From Adineta steineri (lineage: Eukaryota; Rotifera; Eurotatoria; Adinetida; Adinetidae): a DNA stretch of 64,000 nt. This document shows, piece by piece, positions 26,024-39,046 of the stretch. Within the stretch, counting starts at the first letter, position 1; the number at the start of each line of letters is the position of its first letter. The notes beneath the pieces are model-generated. The model did no database searches and had not been told where the DNA came from. It was given only the letters and a program-made list of their open reading frames with translations. The stretch covers positions 1,037,849 through 1,101,848 of the forward strand of contig CAJNOI010000002.1 of the NCBI GenBank assembly GCA_905250115.1. The letters run 5' to 3'. A program made the position numbers and the translations under genes.

Positions 26024-27388
26024 GCAAAAATAAAACTTATGTATGCATATTACTTACTAGTGCTGCTCTATTAAATAAAAATCTAATCCTTTTCTTTTTT
26101 GAAATTAATTATAAATAATAATCTTATTTTTTTTGTTTCTTTTAGTCAAAATCAATGAACACAACAAATAATAATTATCCACCATAGTTTAAAACAAAAG
26201 CCATCCTTCGTCTAATCTATTTGTCATTGTATTCTGTATCAGAATACGTCAGTTTGATTTTTCTTTTTCTTTTTTTTTTTCGTTTTCCGAGTTTCTTTCT
26301 TCTTGTTTTGTTCTTTTCGCATACACACAGGTGCTTGTCTCATTCAATATTATTGTCGTCATTATTTGTTTTCATTTTCTTGTGTTTCATATACTCGCAC
26401 GCTGTACATTTCTGCTATTATTACTTATTTATAGATTGCTTCCCGTTTTGTCTATCTGTTTATTTTAACTTTCTATTTACGCACATTCTCTATGCATGAG
26501 ATAAAATTCTCTTCTGTTGTTGTTGTTGTTATTGTTGTTGTTGCTGTTGTTGTTCATTTTTCATGTAAGGCACGTCTATAACAAGTATCTTCATTTGTTT
26601 CTTTCCCCGTTATATTAGTAAGAACAAGTTTTAGGCTATAAAAAGAAAACAGCAGTAAGATTCTTTTATGCATGCTATATATATCCGTTCTTTTGTTTTG
26701 AACAAATATCAGAAAAAAAAGAACAAGGAAATTATCAGTCGGAACTAATTGTGAGCAAAAAATAAACAGTTTTCGTGTTGTTTTTCTCTTCTTCTTCTTC
26801 TTCTTTTTATTTGATAATGATTGATTTTTAGAAAACAGAAACATACTTATTATTCGTATTCATTGATTATATAAATATGCTTCCAATTGCTTTTTTTTCT
26901 CTTCTTTTGTTCGATTTATTACCGGTGATACATCCACCTTAGATTCTTTTCTCTCTCTCTCTTTCTTTTATTCTATTTGTTTTGTTCCGTCCTTACCTTC
27001 TCTACGAAACAAAAGAACGTTAATTAAATAAGAACAAGCATACATATATATATAGATTTGTATGTATGTTGAATTGATTAAGAAGCAAACATTCCTTTTC
27101 TTTTCATAAAACTGTCAGTTGTTCGTAGACTTTTTTTATTTATTGAAAGAAAAAAAACTACATCTTCAGCAACAATAATAACGAGAAAAAAAAATAAGAA
27201 TAAAAGCAATGTTTCATTATCTGTTCTATCATTTTCTTCTTCTTCTTCTTCTTTGTTTTTCATTTGTATGTGTGTATCTATATATATCTATTACATTCAT
27301 CGTTTTTTTTTCTCTTCTTTTTTTTTCTGTGTATTTATATTTTGAAAGAAAAACAAAGCTACGACGACAAAAAAAATGCATGATATGT
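26024..27388. other. Convergent intergenic region before HIBADH, T-rich
   Basis: No conserved coding sequence is visible. It is rich in poly-T, TTC and TC runs, with a GTT trinucleotide repeat (about 26515-26555). Several ORFs here encode only Phe/Leu/Ser or Lys-rich low complexity and are not genes. Parts are presumably the 3' UTRs of the converging genes. Confidence 0.55.
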
Positions 27389-28705
27389 TTACTGTTCATT
27401 AAGATATTTAAAAATAACACTAAAATCTCGTTTATTCAATCCATTTGAACAAATTTCACGATAGAGTTCAGTAGCTTTTTCAGTTAATGGAGTTGAAGCT
27501 TTAGCTTCTTTTGCTGCATCTAAAAACAAATCATTGAAAAAACAAAAAAGTTATTTTAAATATAATGAAAACAATAATAAATACCAAGAGCAAGTAGGAG
27601 ATCTTTAGTCATCATTTCACAAGCAAAACCACCATTATAATCATTACTTGATGGTACATTTGCAACAATACCGGGACATGGATTATATGATTGACTTGAC
27701 CAACATTGACCAGTAGAAGAATTGATCAATTTTGCTAATACTTCTTTATCAAGACCGAGTCTAATAGGAATGAATTCATTTAAATTTTTTGTTAATTCAT
27801 TAAAAATACTTACTTTAAACCGAGATTCATTGCTTCCGAAGTACCAATCATACTTCAAATAATAGAATATTACAGATTTGCGTTTTTTCCTATTTATCTT
27901 ACCTAATAGCTAAGAGGAGATTATTACAAATTTTAGCTGCTAAACCACTACCACTTGGACCAGCATGAACAATATTTTTGCCCATTTTACTAAGAATTGG
28001 TTCTGCAGATTTGAAATCATCTGGTTGACCACCAACCATAAATGTTAATGTACCTTTTTGAGCACCGGTTACACCTATAATACTTCAAAATCAATAAAAA
28101 AAGAACTATTGCAAAAATATATATAGTACTAACCACCCGAAACTGGTGCATCAATATAACGTAAGTTTTTAGTTCGAGCCATTTCTGCCATTTCTTTCGA
28201 TGTTCGTACATCGATTGTACTACAATCAATGATGCATGTACCTTTTTTAGCCGTTCTAATCAAAAATAAAACAAAACGAAATTTAAATTATCGAAAAGAA
28301 TAGTTTTTTAGTTTCATTTACGGAAAAACATTTGATTGACATACATCACGAACAATTTTACCATTCGGTAACATTAAAACAACAAATTCAGAATCTTTAA
28401 CTGCATTTTGTGGGACAGTTACAGTTTTAGCTTGTTCTAAAAAAACAAACATTGATGAAATAATCTTATTTTCCAAGAAAAACTCTTTACTTTGATCTTT
28501 AAAATGATCAAGTGCTTGTGAATTAACATCAAAAATTGTTACTTGATGATTAGCTGCAATTAAATTTGTTGCCATATGTTTACCCATATTTCCCAAACCA
28601 AGAAAACCAATTGAGGCCTTTATATAAAATCATCATATATATATATAATTCTTATCAATTAAATATTTTTCTACATACATATCGAGCAAGTGATAAATGC
28701 ACCAT
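27389..28705 (-). CDS. HIBADH: 3-hydroxyisobutyrate dehydrogenase
   Basis: Oxidises 3-hydroxyisobutyrate to methylmalonate semialdehyde with NAD+ in valine breakdown, normally in the mitochondrial matrix. The Rossmann signature GFLGLGNMG opens the protein, followed by VVLMLPNG, the substrate motif DAPVSGG, the catalytic lysine in [13 protein letters not shown], and the C-terminal blocks [14 protein letters not shown] and [12 protein letters not shown]. The end [11 protein letters not shown] matches the family C-terminus. The first exon is short (MVHLSLARY) and splices at 28621/28622 to ASIGFLG. The N-terminus is therefore only about ten residues before the fold, much shorter than the mammalian transit peptide; an upstream first exon may have been missed. 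The gene lies 145 bp downstream of LRRC59 on the same strand. Confidence 0.93.
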
Positions 28706-28849
28706 GATGATTCGAAAACAAAAATCTCAAAACAAAAAGAAACGAAAACTTTTTTAAATATATTCCAATAGTCCATATCTTTCATTCACCAAACTAACAT
28801 TTAAAAATACGAGAGAAAAACAAAAAAAAAACGAATAACAGTGATTCTA

Positions 28850-29902
28850 TCAAACATGTTTATAAAAATCATAAAAATTAAGAGGTTGGTGTCGACTATG
28901 ATAGAGATGCCAGGTAAAAAATGTCATAAGACTAAGTAAAAGACCATTGAGAATTCCATCAATTGCTTGCGATACTAAAAAATTATATTATAAAAAATTA
29001 TTTATCACATGATTTCTTACTGAATCCTTCTTCTTCTTCTTCTTGTTCGTTTTGATTCTTATTTGATTTTTTGTTTTCAAAATTTTCGTTATTTTTTTCA
29101 TTTTTATTTGTTTCTTTTTCTCGTTCGTCTCTTTCTAATGCGCGTTTTTGAGCATTTTCAATACGTTTCAAACGTTTTTCTTCTCGTTCTTTTTCAACTT
29201 GTTTTTCACGTTTTTTTGCTTTGGCTTTGTCATTTGCTTGTTTCTTTTTTAATTTCGTAGCTTGTTCTTTTTCAAATTCTTCTTTACGAATTTCAAAGTA
29301 TTGAATAACTTTTTGTGCACATGTACGACATTCTTTTTTATTTAAACATTTACCAGCTTGAATCTGTAAACTAGCATCAAGTGGATTATCTTTTAAATCC
29401 AAATACTAAAAGAGAAAAACAAATAATTCTTTTCAGAAAACAAAAAAACGAATTTTATTTTACTTCTAATTTTGCTAATTCACAAAATGATATCGGTAAA
29501 TCTACTATACGATTATTGTATAAATCAAGTTGCTTTAAAGATTTTAATTGACCAAAATTGTCCGGTAACGTTGTTAGATGATTTCTTGATAAATCAAGTG
29601 TATGAATACCTTCAAGTTTAATAAAATCATCCTAAAAAACAAATTGATATATCATATAAATTTGTATGAAATAGAAATACATGCGGGTAATGATTCTATT
29701 TGATTGTTTGATAAATCAATTGATTTAACTTTACGTAATGCTAACTAAAAATAAAATATTTTAGTAAGAAATTAAGGAATTAAAATAGATAATATACAAT
29801 ATCATTGATATTTGGAACTGATTTTAAATTAAGAATTGATAAATCAAGTTTTCCATCGTCAGAAAGATAATCTTTTAATTTTAAATTTGATCTCGATGAC
29901 AT
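28850..29902 (-). CDS. LRRC59: LRRC59-like leucine-rich repeat ER membrane protein
   Basis: LRRC59 is a tail-anchored ER and nuclear-envelope protein that associates with ribosomes and helps nuclear import of some cargoes. The N-terminal part has about four to five LRRs (LDLSILNLKSVP, IDLSNNQIESLP, LDLSRNHLTTLPDNFGQL, LDLYNNRIVDLP, LDLKDNPLD). A Cys-containing cap follows (CLNKKECRTCAQKVIQYF), then a long Lys/Glu/Arg helix, an acidic stretch, and a last exon with one hydrophobic helix (GILNGLLLSLMTFFTWHLY) near the C-terminus. Domain order and the WLDLKDNPLD-type junction match vertebrate LRRC59. The ATG at 29902 begins MSSRSNLKLKDYL. Confidence 0.9.
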
Positions 29903-31232
29903 TTTAGTTCGAATATTTTATTTTGTATTATAAATGGTGTCGATTCGGAATGAATGTATAACGCCAATCGAAATGGTTGGTTGGACAAATGATATTATTG
30001 GAGTGTAGCGTATACTATTAAAATGTGGCACACGTTGATTGTAAAATGAAATTTTATTTCAATTGGAAATAATTATAGAAAAAAATGTTTCAACACGAGT
30101 CTCTTGCTATTGTAAATTAATAAATAAAAACGATTAGTTAATTAAATAAAAACATAGCGTCATCTGCAGGGCTTTGTTCAATAAAACTCAAATGGCTTCC
30201 TTCTGTAATAGTATCTAGTTACATCCTGTTAGATTCATGTTTCGACTTTGTAAAGATAAATTAGATTCATATGTATTAATTAGTAACAATAAAAATATTT
30301 TCCACACATAAGATTATCAATTTTCAGTTAATCGTGATCGCGAACTTTTAGGTTCATTTCTTTTAATATTAATTAGCTTTTCTAATAGAATAATAATATT
30401 TAACTGCATTGATTTCTTTTTGATATAGTACTTAATTTTATTGTTTTGATAAAATGAGATAGTTCATTTATAGTCAAAGAATTATATTCAAAAGATTAAT
30501 GCATTATACTTACTTACAGTTATCTGTTTAGTAAAATGCATCAGTTCCTATAACAGAATATGCGTTATAAACGTTCGTTTATACAGATTATAAATATTAC
30601 ACATCTTTTATTATAGTTTATAGGCTGATATCGATTTGTAATCACATATCCTATAGTATATTTTCTTTTCAATATGTGCTACTAGTGTTAATCTATGATT
30701 ACTGTCTTAGAAATGCTCTCAAGTTCGAATATGTGATGCTAAAATAGCGAGATCCTATGAGAAGTTCTATAGAGAGAATTGAATAAACTTATGAGTGTTT
30801 CGTGAAATTTGTCCATATATATTTAAAACAAATAAATATGATAGAAATATAGCGTCATCTATTCATTGTATATTTTTTAATCAACTTTTAAAAAAGAAAA
30901 CAGAACAAAACATTTTAGTCTCAATAGAAGTGAATTTCCTACCAAAAAAAATTTTCATTGAAAAAAATTTTTTTTTAAAATTTTTTTATATCAAAATACA
31001 AGACATATTCTCACGTTTACATAAATTATATATACATACGAATTATTATTTTAGTTTATATTTCATTTCTTCTCACGTTCGATCAACATACATCGTTACT
31101 ATCAATGTAACAGACTACAGTATAAAAAAAACATATATTTCTCAGTGATGTATTTAAATTTGAATATAATTAATTGAATATGTACATATAATATACATTC
31201 TAACGATTTTATTTTATTGTTTTTAGAAGAAA
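29903..31232. promoter_or_regulatory. Divergent intergenic region between LRRC59 and arfaptin
   Basis: About 1.3 kb of AT-rich DNA must hold two promoters. I see no gene. It contains two copies of GCGTCATCT (30157-30165, 30852-30860). A TTTTTAG acceptor lies a few nt before the arfaptin ATG. No clear TATA box could be chosen among the many AT runs. Confidence 0.5.
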
Positions 31233-32652
31233 ATGGCATCATTTGCTAGCACATTTGGTTCATCCGATCAAGAACATATCTATTCGAATAATGCTGCAAT
31301 TAATTCAACAAATTCTATACATAATCATCAAGAATCAAATAATTTTTCCAATATAGATCTTGATCAACAATTAACTCCATCCAAAGATCATAATTCACTC
31401 TATGTTAGTCTTAACGATGCAGCAACATTCCAAACTGATTCATCATCACCAACGGCTGGTGCCATACCAAACAGTCTCTCACATAATCAATCATTTGCCT
31501 CCCAACAGATTTCTTCTAGTATATTATGAAATATTTCTAAAATTCCTTTTATATATCTTGTATATTTCTTCTAAGGCAAAAGTTTTTCGTCAAATACCAT
31601 GCCTAATATATCTTCAATTGGAACAGATCGACGAATATCTATTCCAGATATGTCAAGATTATCAGCATCATCGGCTGCAGCCGTTGCTGCTGTTGGACCA
31701 ACTATTAATAAATTTAAACAATGGAGTCGTACAACATATAAATGTACAAAACAATCTATTTACGAAAAATTAGGCAAAACAACACGTACAGTCGATGTTG
31801 AACTTGATGCGCAAGTCGAGGTTTGAAATTATAAAACGTATTTTTTTTTCTTTATAATTTGTTTTTCAGCAACTTCGTGATACAAAACGTCGATATGAAA
31901 GTATTCTTGCTTTAGCCCGTAGTTATGCAAATCATTTCTATAATCTAATGCAAACGCAAAAAGCTTTAAGTAAATTAAAAATAGAACGAAAATGAAATAT
32001 TTTAATAATTTCTTTTAGGTGATCAATTTGTTGAATTAAAACAAAAAACTTATCTTCTTTTTGATGAATTTGGTTATAATGCTGAAACACAACGTATAAT
32101 AGCAAAGAATGGTGAAACATTATTTAATGCTTTAAATTATTTTATATCATCAATGAATACACTTTGTACAAAAACAATTGAAGATACAATGAATACAATT
32201 CGACTTTATGAAGTTGCAAGGTAAAAGTTTTAGAAAGTTATAAAAAAGCGCATTAGAATTTTGTTTTAGACTTGAATATGATGCATGTCGATCAGAATTG
32301 AGACTTTTACCACCAGGTTCACAATCAAGTGAAAAAGAATATGAACTTGAAAAATATCGAGAAAAATATGAACAATTAAAGAATGATATTGGTATTAAAC
32401 TTAAACTTCTTGATGAAAATCAGGTATATTTCATTCATCTGTTTTTTTTTGTTTTATTATAAGAATATTTTTATTTTATAGATAAAAGTTATGAAACATC
32501 AATTACTTCTTTTTCATAATGCTATAGCTGCTTATTTTTCTGGTAATAGAGAAGGACTTGAATCAACTATGAAACAATTTAATTTAAAATTTATTCCAAA
32601 TACCACTACTATTCAAGATGATAAGTCATTTTTAGAACAATCTCAACGCTAG
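31233..32652 (+). CDS. ARFIP1: Arfaptin (BAR-domain, AH family)
   Basis: Arfaptins bind Arl1/Arf1 and Rac1 on trans-Golgi membranes and sense curvature. The N-terminal ~100 residues are Ser/Asn-rich and disordered. An Ala-rich amphipathic stretch then leads into [15 protein letters not shown], and the BAR domain runs to the end ([68 protein letters not shown]). The blocks match animal arfaptin 1/2 in order; I cannot tell which paralogue, and a single invertebrate orthologue is likely. Five short introns are visible. The ATG at 31233 lies 6 nt after an acceptor-like TTTTTAG. The stop is followed 340 bp later by a same-strand gene. Confidence 0.93.
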
Positions 32653-32992
32653 TCTATTTGCTCAATATATTCAGTTTTTTTAAATGATATTTGTCAGGTG
32701 ATTGATTATTTTATGTTTTTATTTCTTTTATTCATTATTCTTAAGTCACATATATTTGTTGGTTTGTTTGTTTTTTTTCTAATGCAATGTACATGTATTT
32801 CTATATAGATATTTTTCGTTCGATGGTATTTGTTTTCCTTTTTATTCTCTCTTCTTTTTTTTAACCACATATAATGTTTTCGTTTTTTCTCTCTTTTCAT
32901 TTGTTTATCTAATATTACCAAAAGAATAAAAAATAAAAATAAACAATCGTTTACATTTTAAATTAATTTGTTTTATATATTTTTCAAAGATA
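32653..32992. other. Short same-strand spacer, arfaptin to DUF218
   Basis: Arfaptin 3' UTR and upstream DNA of the DUF218 gene. T-rich, no coding signal. AATAAAAATAAA (about 32927-32941) could be a polyadenylation signal. TTTTTCAAAG lies immediately before the next ATG. Confidence 0.5.
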
Positions 32993-33646
32993 ATGTATGA
33001 TTGTATTGTTGTACCTGGGGGTGGAGTGGATGCAAATGGATCTCCATCACCTTGGGTCTCTGCTCGATTAGATAGAGCAATTGAAATGGCATCATCAACA
33101 TGTTATTTTCTAGTTTTAAGCCGTGGTACTACACATCGTCCACCTGTACTTAATAAATATTTATTTCCAATTGATGAAGCATCAGCTAGTGCTAATTATT
33201 TAATTGAACGTAATATTCCATCAGATAAAATTTTAATTGAGAACTGGTCATTAGATACGATTGGTAATGCTTATTTTGCTCGACAATGTATTTTAGAACC
33301 AATGGAATTATATAATTTAGCTGTAATTACAAATGATTTTCATATGACACGAACAAAATTCATATTTGATTGGATTTTTTCACTAACAAATTCAACAATA
33401 GATCGTTGTGAAAAATATAAAATTGATTATTTTACTGTTAGTAATCAAGATATGACTGATGAACAATTAATAGCACGTATCGATAAAGAACGTTCAGCAT
33501 GTGATGATTTAAAAATAAAAATTCAACAAATTACAAATCTTTCTCAAATGGCTCAATTTTTATTTATTGAACATGGAGCATACAAAGCAAAAAATCTACA
33601 TTCACTTCGAAGTCAACTTGATTCTTTAACTGCATCAACTTATTGA
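32993..33646 (+). CDS. Intronless DUF218/YdcF-like domain protein
   Basis: 217 residues in one uninterrupted exon, unlike every other complete gene here. It begins MYDCIVVPGGGV. The DUF218 hallmarks are the early VVPGGG loop, the LVLSRG strand-turn, an acidic helix (PIDEASASANYLIERNIP) followed by ILIENWSLDTIGNA, and VITNDFHMTRTKFIFDW, matching the conserved TN.FH..R segment. DUF218 proteins are widespread in bacteria (SanA/YdcF type) and occur in some eukaryotes; the biochemical role is uncertain. There is no transmembrane helix or signal peptide, so it is probably cytosolic. Base composition matches its neighbours. The missing introns and bacterial-type family raise the possibility of old horizontal transfer. 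Confidence 0.85.
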   Translation: MYDCIVVPGGGVDANGSPSPWVSARLDRAIEMASSTCYFLVLSRGTTHRPPVLNKYLFPIDEASASANYLIERNIPSDKILIENWSLDTIGNAYFARQCILEPMELYNLAVITNDFHMTRTKFIFDWIFSLTNSTIDRCEKYKIDYFTVSNQDMTDEQLIARIDKERSACDDLKIKIQQITNLSQMAQFLFIEHGAYKAKNLHSLRSQLDSLTASTY

Positions 33647-33779
33647 TGTTAACTTACTAAAGATATGCGTATTAAATAGATAGGTATATATATATATATA
33701 TGTATAAGAGTTACATACACACATCAAAACATCAAAATTAAATGAATAAAAACAAAAACAAAAACAAAAAAAACAGTAT

Positions 33780-36303
33780 TTATTTGATTTTACCAATAAT
33801 TTTAAGAAGCCGCTCACCATTTGCTTTTTCAGTAGTATTAATTTTTTTCTTCATAAATATAATTCGATTTTTCATATCGCCTATTTGATCATCAAAATCA
33901 AGTAAAGCAGCTCGAAGTGGTTCAAGACTTTGATCAGTTGTACTAAAATAAAAATTAGTCAAGGGAATATTGTGAAAATAATCGAAGAAAAAAAAAATAT
34001 TCGATTTATAAATCCTAATATATTCTGTCTATGCAAATATATCTTATACTACAATATTGTCTATATGCTAGATCCAATTCGATAATAGAATTAGTAAAAC
34101 TAACATTCACCATGAGGGCAGATCCACATTGGGAAAATCTAGTAAAACGACTTAAATTATGCCTAAATGATCAGTGCTTCCGTATTCTCGGGCTGATACA
34201 ATGTTTATCATAATTTGTGAAATAAAATTACTGATTATAATAATTTCAAACTTACAATTTTTCCTTTCTTAAATCAACAATCGTTCTTTTATATTCATCC
34301 GTATAATGTTGCATTTCTTTAGCCATCATTTCATAATCTTCTTGAAGATATTCAAGTATTTTACCTAATGGTACAACACTAAAAATCAAAAAATAGATTT
34401 TTGTTTATTTCATCAAAATATAAACCTTTTTGTAAGCGATTGAATTGTTTCACGAAGTTTATCAACATCTTTTTGAATTTTTTCACGTTCACGTCGACGT
34501 TGAGCATCATTTTGTGTAATAGTTTTCTAGAATGACAATAGAAATAAAATTATTTTATTTAAAAAGAAAACAACTATTTACCACATCAGCTTTTTGTCCA
34601 GCTATTTCACTACCATGTTCTAAGTTCTTTTTTGAATTCATCATTTTTGTTACAAGTGCACCATGTTGAGCACCATCATCATCATCTTGATCTCCAGTGC
34701 CACCATCACGACTATCAAAATCATCTTGTTTCTATTGTAAAAATAGTAAAAAAGTTTTATTTCAATAAATTATTCGTTGTCTCTTACAAATGATTTTGTT
34801 GCTGATGGTTTTTCTTCTTGTATTAAGAAATTATCGTCATCATCATCATCATTGTCATTGTTTACATCATTATCACGAGTTTTTGTGCTTTCAATAATTA
34901 AAGTTCCTTGACCACGTTGAGCTCCACTAGGTGTTCTTTTCAAAAACAAGGACAATAATTTATCAATAGATAAGAAAAATGAGAAATATTTACCGTCCAG
35001 ATGTTCCAGCCATTTCATCAGAAGATGTTTGTGTTACTAATTTATTCCTTTTAGCTGCAGTAGTTGGTCGAACTAAAGGTCTTCTGAAAAATAAAAAACG
35101 CTATTGATCGAAATAATATCAAACTAATTTTACCCATCATTATCATCACGATCATTTGACACAAGTGTTGGAGGATGTCGTGATGGTTGTTCAGCTGAAA
35201 CAAAAAAAAAAGAAAGGAAGATTTATATTGAAATTTATAAAAACTTTTTTTATACAAACTTTTAGGAGATGTTGCTCGTTGATGACTACCATTATCTTGA
35301 TGTTTTCTTGTACCTTTAGCTGATGTTGGTCGTATTGGTCGACGACCTTTTGATTCATCATCATCCTAAATGAAATATATTTATTATATAAAATACTAAA
35401 TGAATTTTTTTTTAATGACTCTTTTATCATTGTCATCATCATCATCTTGTCTTTGTATAATTGTTGGTTTTTTCTCTTCATGAGCATTATCTTCAGGTGC
35501 TCGAGAACCTCGTCGTTTCTTTGAATGACCACTTCCATCTGCATCTCCTTTATCCTTTTAAAAATAAAATTATTTAATTTATTTACAACAAAAAACAAAG
35601 TCAAAGTATTTTTATATTTACTTTACTATGATCTCTTGAACTAGATTTTTTCTCGGGTGTGGGTTCTTCACGATCACGAGATTTACTTGAACGTTCACCT
35701 TTTGATGAACGTTTATCTGATTGTTCTTGATCTTGATTTCGGGCTGGTTCTTCATTTTCATTTGATTCACCTAAGCTTTGTAAAGTTTTTCGAACAACTT
35801 CTCGATTATCAACATTAGCATTAATTGCTTCAGCAAGTGCTTGTAATAAAAGATTTGTTTTATCGGCTTCTTGACCAGCTAATATTTTTGATACACGTAC
35901 ATCTGGTGCTCGTTTAACAGCAATATCTAAATAATAATTAAAGAAAAAAACACGATATAAATAGAAATATTTATCGTATATTTATACTAACAAACAGCCG
36001 TAACAAGTTTTTTCATAAATAATGTTTTATTATCACGACTTTCTTTGAGATAAGCTGGTGTAAGTTCTTCATCATTATATAATCCTTGAAGAAAATCTGT
36101 TTTTTTTACAACCTAAATAATTTTATATGTATTACGAGGAAGACGGTACAAAAATTTTGACATACTCCTTTAACAATATCTTGAAGAAACTGTACTGGTG
36201 GTCGACTAAGAAGTTTTTCAGTTAATGCTGGCGCATTAATTACTTGACCAAGAGTATCTTGAGTACGTTTTATAATATCTGGATCGACAGCTGCGTCACC
36301 CAT
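33780..36303 (-). CDS. TRAF3IP1: IFT54 / TRAF3-interacting protein 1 (MIP-T3)
   Basis: IFT54 is an IFT-B subunit that contacts tubulin and supports ciliary assembly. The first exon encodes the N-terminal CH-like fold (IIKRTQDTLGQVI, LTEKLLSRPPVQFLQDIVKG), continued by TDFLQGLYNDEELT and LFMKKLVTAV. A long Lys/Arg/Glu/Ser-rich disordered middle follows, including an acidic run (about 34836-34860). The C-terminal coiled coil contains KIQKDVDKLRETIQSLTKS and VVPLGKILEYLQEDYEMM, matching the vertebrate LPLGKIMDYIQED block, and ends with the helix covering 33780-33962. Many short introns interrupt the gene; the longest is about 290 bp near 33960-34250. The stop lies 133 bp from the converging DUF218 stop. 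Confidence 0.92.
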
Positions 36304-37614
36304 GTTTATATGTAAAAAGATATTTGAATGATAATATTTAAACTATGAACCATGAATGATGCCGATTCTTATTAGTTGCTTAGTAACTGATTTCAAGTCA
36401 CCTTTATAGGTGGAATCAGATGTCGTTAGACATCATTCTCATTCAAATAAAAAAAATTATAAAAATTAAATTAGATTCTTAAAAAAACTAATGATTTAAT
36501 GGAATATATTTGACAAGTGTAATTAATGAATGATAGAAAATCACGATTCATATCGTATAACTACTTAATAATATGTTGATTTTTCTTCTCGAGACATTGA
36601 AAGTTTTGTCTTATCAATAGTAATGATTATCTATATAAATAATAATGTTTTTATTCGATAGATAACATATGAATGCTTCGAACAATCTTCATAAGATTAA
36701 TGGATAATTCTGAAAATATGTTTGAAAAGATTCTTTCTTTAAATAGAAATGAGCTAAAAAAATTAATTTTTTTTTCTCTTTATAAATTGATTAATAATTT
36801 ATTTATATGATTGAAAATAAAATGTTATCCGGATATGAAAATATCTTACCCAAGGATTATTAAAACCTACATAATTGAGTTTATTTTTCTTTTTAAAGAA
36901 ATTCTATTATTACAAAATACCTTAAGGCATTTCTCATTATATGTCCGGAAAAAAGAATGATAATATATACATACAAATGTAATCATGCTCAAAGAATAAC
37001 TCATTTATCAATTTAAAAAAAAAGGAGAAAAAATAATAATTTTTGATAAAAAATCATCTGAATGAAATATTAATCTCTCTAATTTGATATTTGACCTTTT
37101 GCTTCTCTTACTACCTTCACATATGTCTCTTTTCTTTTTGCTTGCTTGTTGTTTAGAATCTCATCAAGTTAGGTAGTGTTGACATGTGCATATATATCAA
37201 TGAATAGAACAGCAGTTTGATAAATTGATGTTTACCTTAGAAATATATTGAAATTCTGTATTCACATATCGTTCATGAATGTCTAATTGTTAGAACATGT
37301 TTAAATGATAAACGAAGATGATCTTTTTCTTTATTTTCAATTTTCTATTCTGTATATATAGGAAATGATTCGCAACTGACAGTCGTTATCAGACAGACAG
37401 GCTGATTATAAGACTAGTACATCATATCTAAAAATTATTTCTATGTTTAATGATCGGTGACTAAATGTTTCAAAAATATAGAAAACTAAGATATTTGTCT
37501 TTTAAATTATGACAATGATCATTTAATCTTAATATAAAAGAAGAAATAGTACTTGAGCTTTTGATCAAACAATCTCTGATGGGTGTCGAATCCGGTGCGA
37601 AAAGGTTGTCTTCT

Positions 37615-37645
<31 letters not shown>

Positions 37646-39046
37646 TCTTAGCTCTATTTGCTTTTTTTGAGTATGTGAGTGGCTATGTATATATATATAT
37701 GTGTCAACTTAGAGTTTATTTTGTCAATATGTAATTCAATAATGACAGTCAATTAATCCTGTCCGGTTTCTTTTCAATATTGATTGTCATGTTTTGAAAA
37801 AAAATAAGAAAAAGAGAAAAGAGATTTTCGTCTTATTGTTTGTCTGATAATGTTATTGTTTTGAATCAATCAATTTGTGTGTCTGGATGTGTGTGTATGT
37901 GTATATGTATACATAGTAGGATGACGTTTATCATATCAAAAGACAAGAATGAAGACACGAAACTGATCTGTAGAGAATTAAATAGACAATACAATAATAA
38001 CAATATTAAAACCAAAAGAAATTTGATGCTTTTATATGTGTATATAATGATAAAAAAAAAGAAAATGTATGTGCCGCATATATCTTGATCATTATTGAAA
38101 TTGAAAAATACGAGAAAGAGAGAGAAAGAAAATAGACGGAAGCATCTTCGATTATGGAATCATTGCTAACGTCGCCCATCATTACAATTCGATGGTGCGT
38201 TACTTATCGACTGACTGTGATTGATTAATAATCGACTGTTTTGCCTACGTCAGCAGGTGCTATTATTTTCCTACTTAATCATACATTTGTAGCCCCGAAG
38301 TCAAGCTTATCAATATACACAGATTACATCGTTCGATGAGTTTCTTTTATGAAAGGCAAAGAAAAAAAATGATGATGATGAGAAGAAGAAGAAGACAAAT
38401 GTAAAGTAAAAGAAGAAAAAAAGGAAGAAGAAGAAGAAAAAATCTTAGTCAACAAGTCTCTTTTCTTGTTGTTGTCATTGACATAAAGATGTTTTATATG
38501 TTGGTCATATTTCATTCAAAGTAAAAGCAAAGAGGAAAAAAAGAAGCACTAACGATTTCCGCTTTTTTCGCCGTCTCTTTTTCTTCTTTCTTTTTCTTTT
38601 TCTTTATTTCTTTTACTTGCCTTCTTTTATTTCATCTATCTATCTCTCATTGGTAGATGAGAAAAAAAAGAAATATATATATATATAGATATATATATAT
38701 ATAAATATATATTTCTCTTTCGCTCGACAACTTCAACTAGCACCAATCAGTGCGTTCGACCAGTCAGATTAAATGGAAAGAAAAGAAACACTTAGTTATT
38801 TTTTCTTCTTTTATATATACATCATTTTATAGGTCATTGATTTGTAAAAAAAAAAAAAAGAAAAGACCGTTGCTGGCCACATTTATCATCATCATTTCTC
38901 TTTTTCTTTTTCTCTTTTTTTCCCTCAGCCTTGTAACTTGATTCAATCAACACACATTATCCTAGTATATGTGTAGCAGCTAAAGATTTGCATAAGCAAG
39001 CGACAAACGAGAATATCTCAATATTCACTTATAGAGACAAGAAGAA
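36304..39046. promoter_or_regulatory. Long divergent intergenic region upstream of Dachshund
   Basis: 2.7 kb without recognisable coding sequence between IFT54 and Dachshund, the largest true intergenic gap here. It contains a TC dinucleotide run (about 37613-37650), GAT/GAA purine tracts (38368-38440), pyrimidine tracts (38575-38640) and an AT run (38678-38712). A long regulatory region would suit a developmental regulator such as Dachshund. No specific sites can be called by eye. Confidence 0.55.

Noticed and set aside
26221-27448. Several 60-100 aa ORFs in the T-rich region before HIBADH
   Set aside because: All are homopolymer or dinucleotide-run translations; frames overlap on both strands.
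30795-31148. 117-aa ORF upstream of arfaptin
   Set aside because: Lys/Phe/Ile/Tyr composition from AT-rich DNA; no conserved motif; lies in the promoter region.
37613-37650. TC dinucleotide run as a telomere or origin-like element
   Set aside because: Simple microsatellite; no TGTGGG-type telomeric repeat is nearby.
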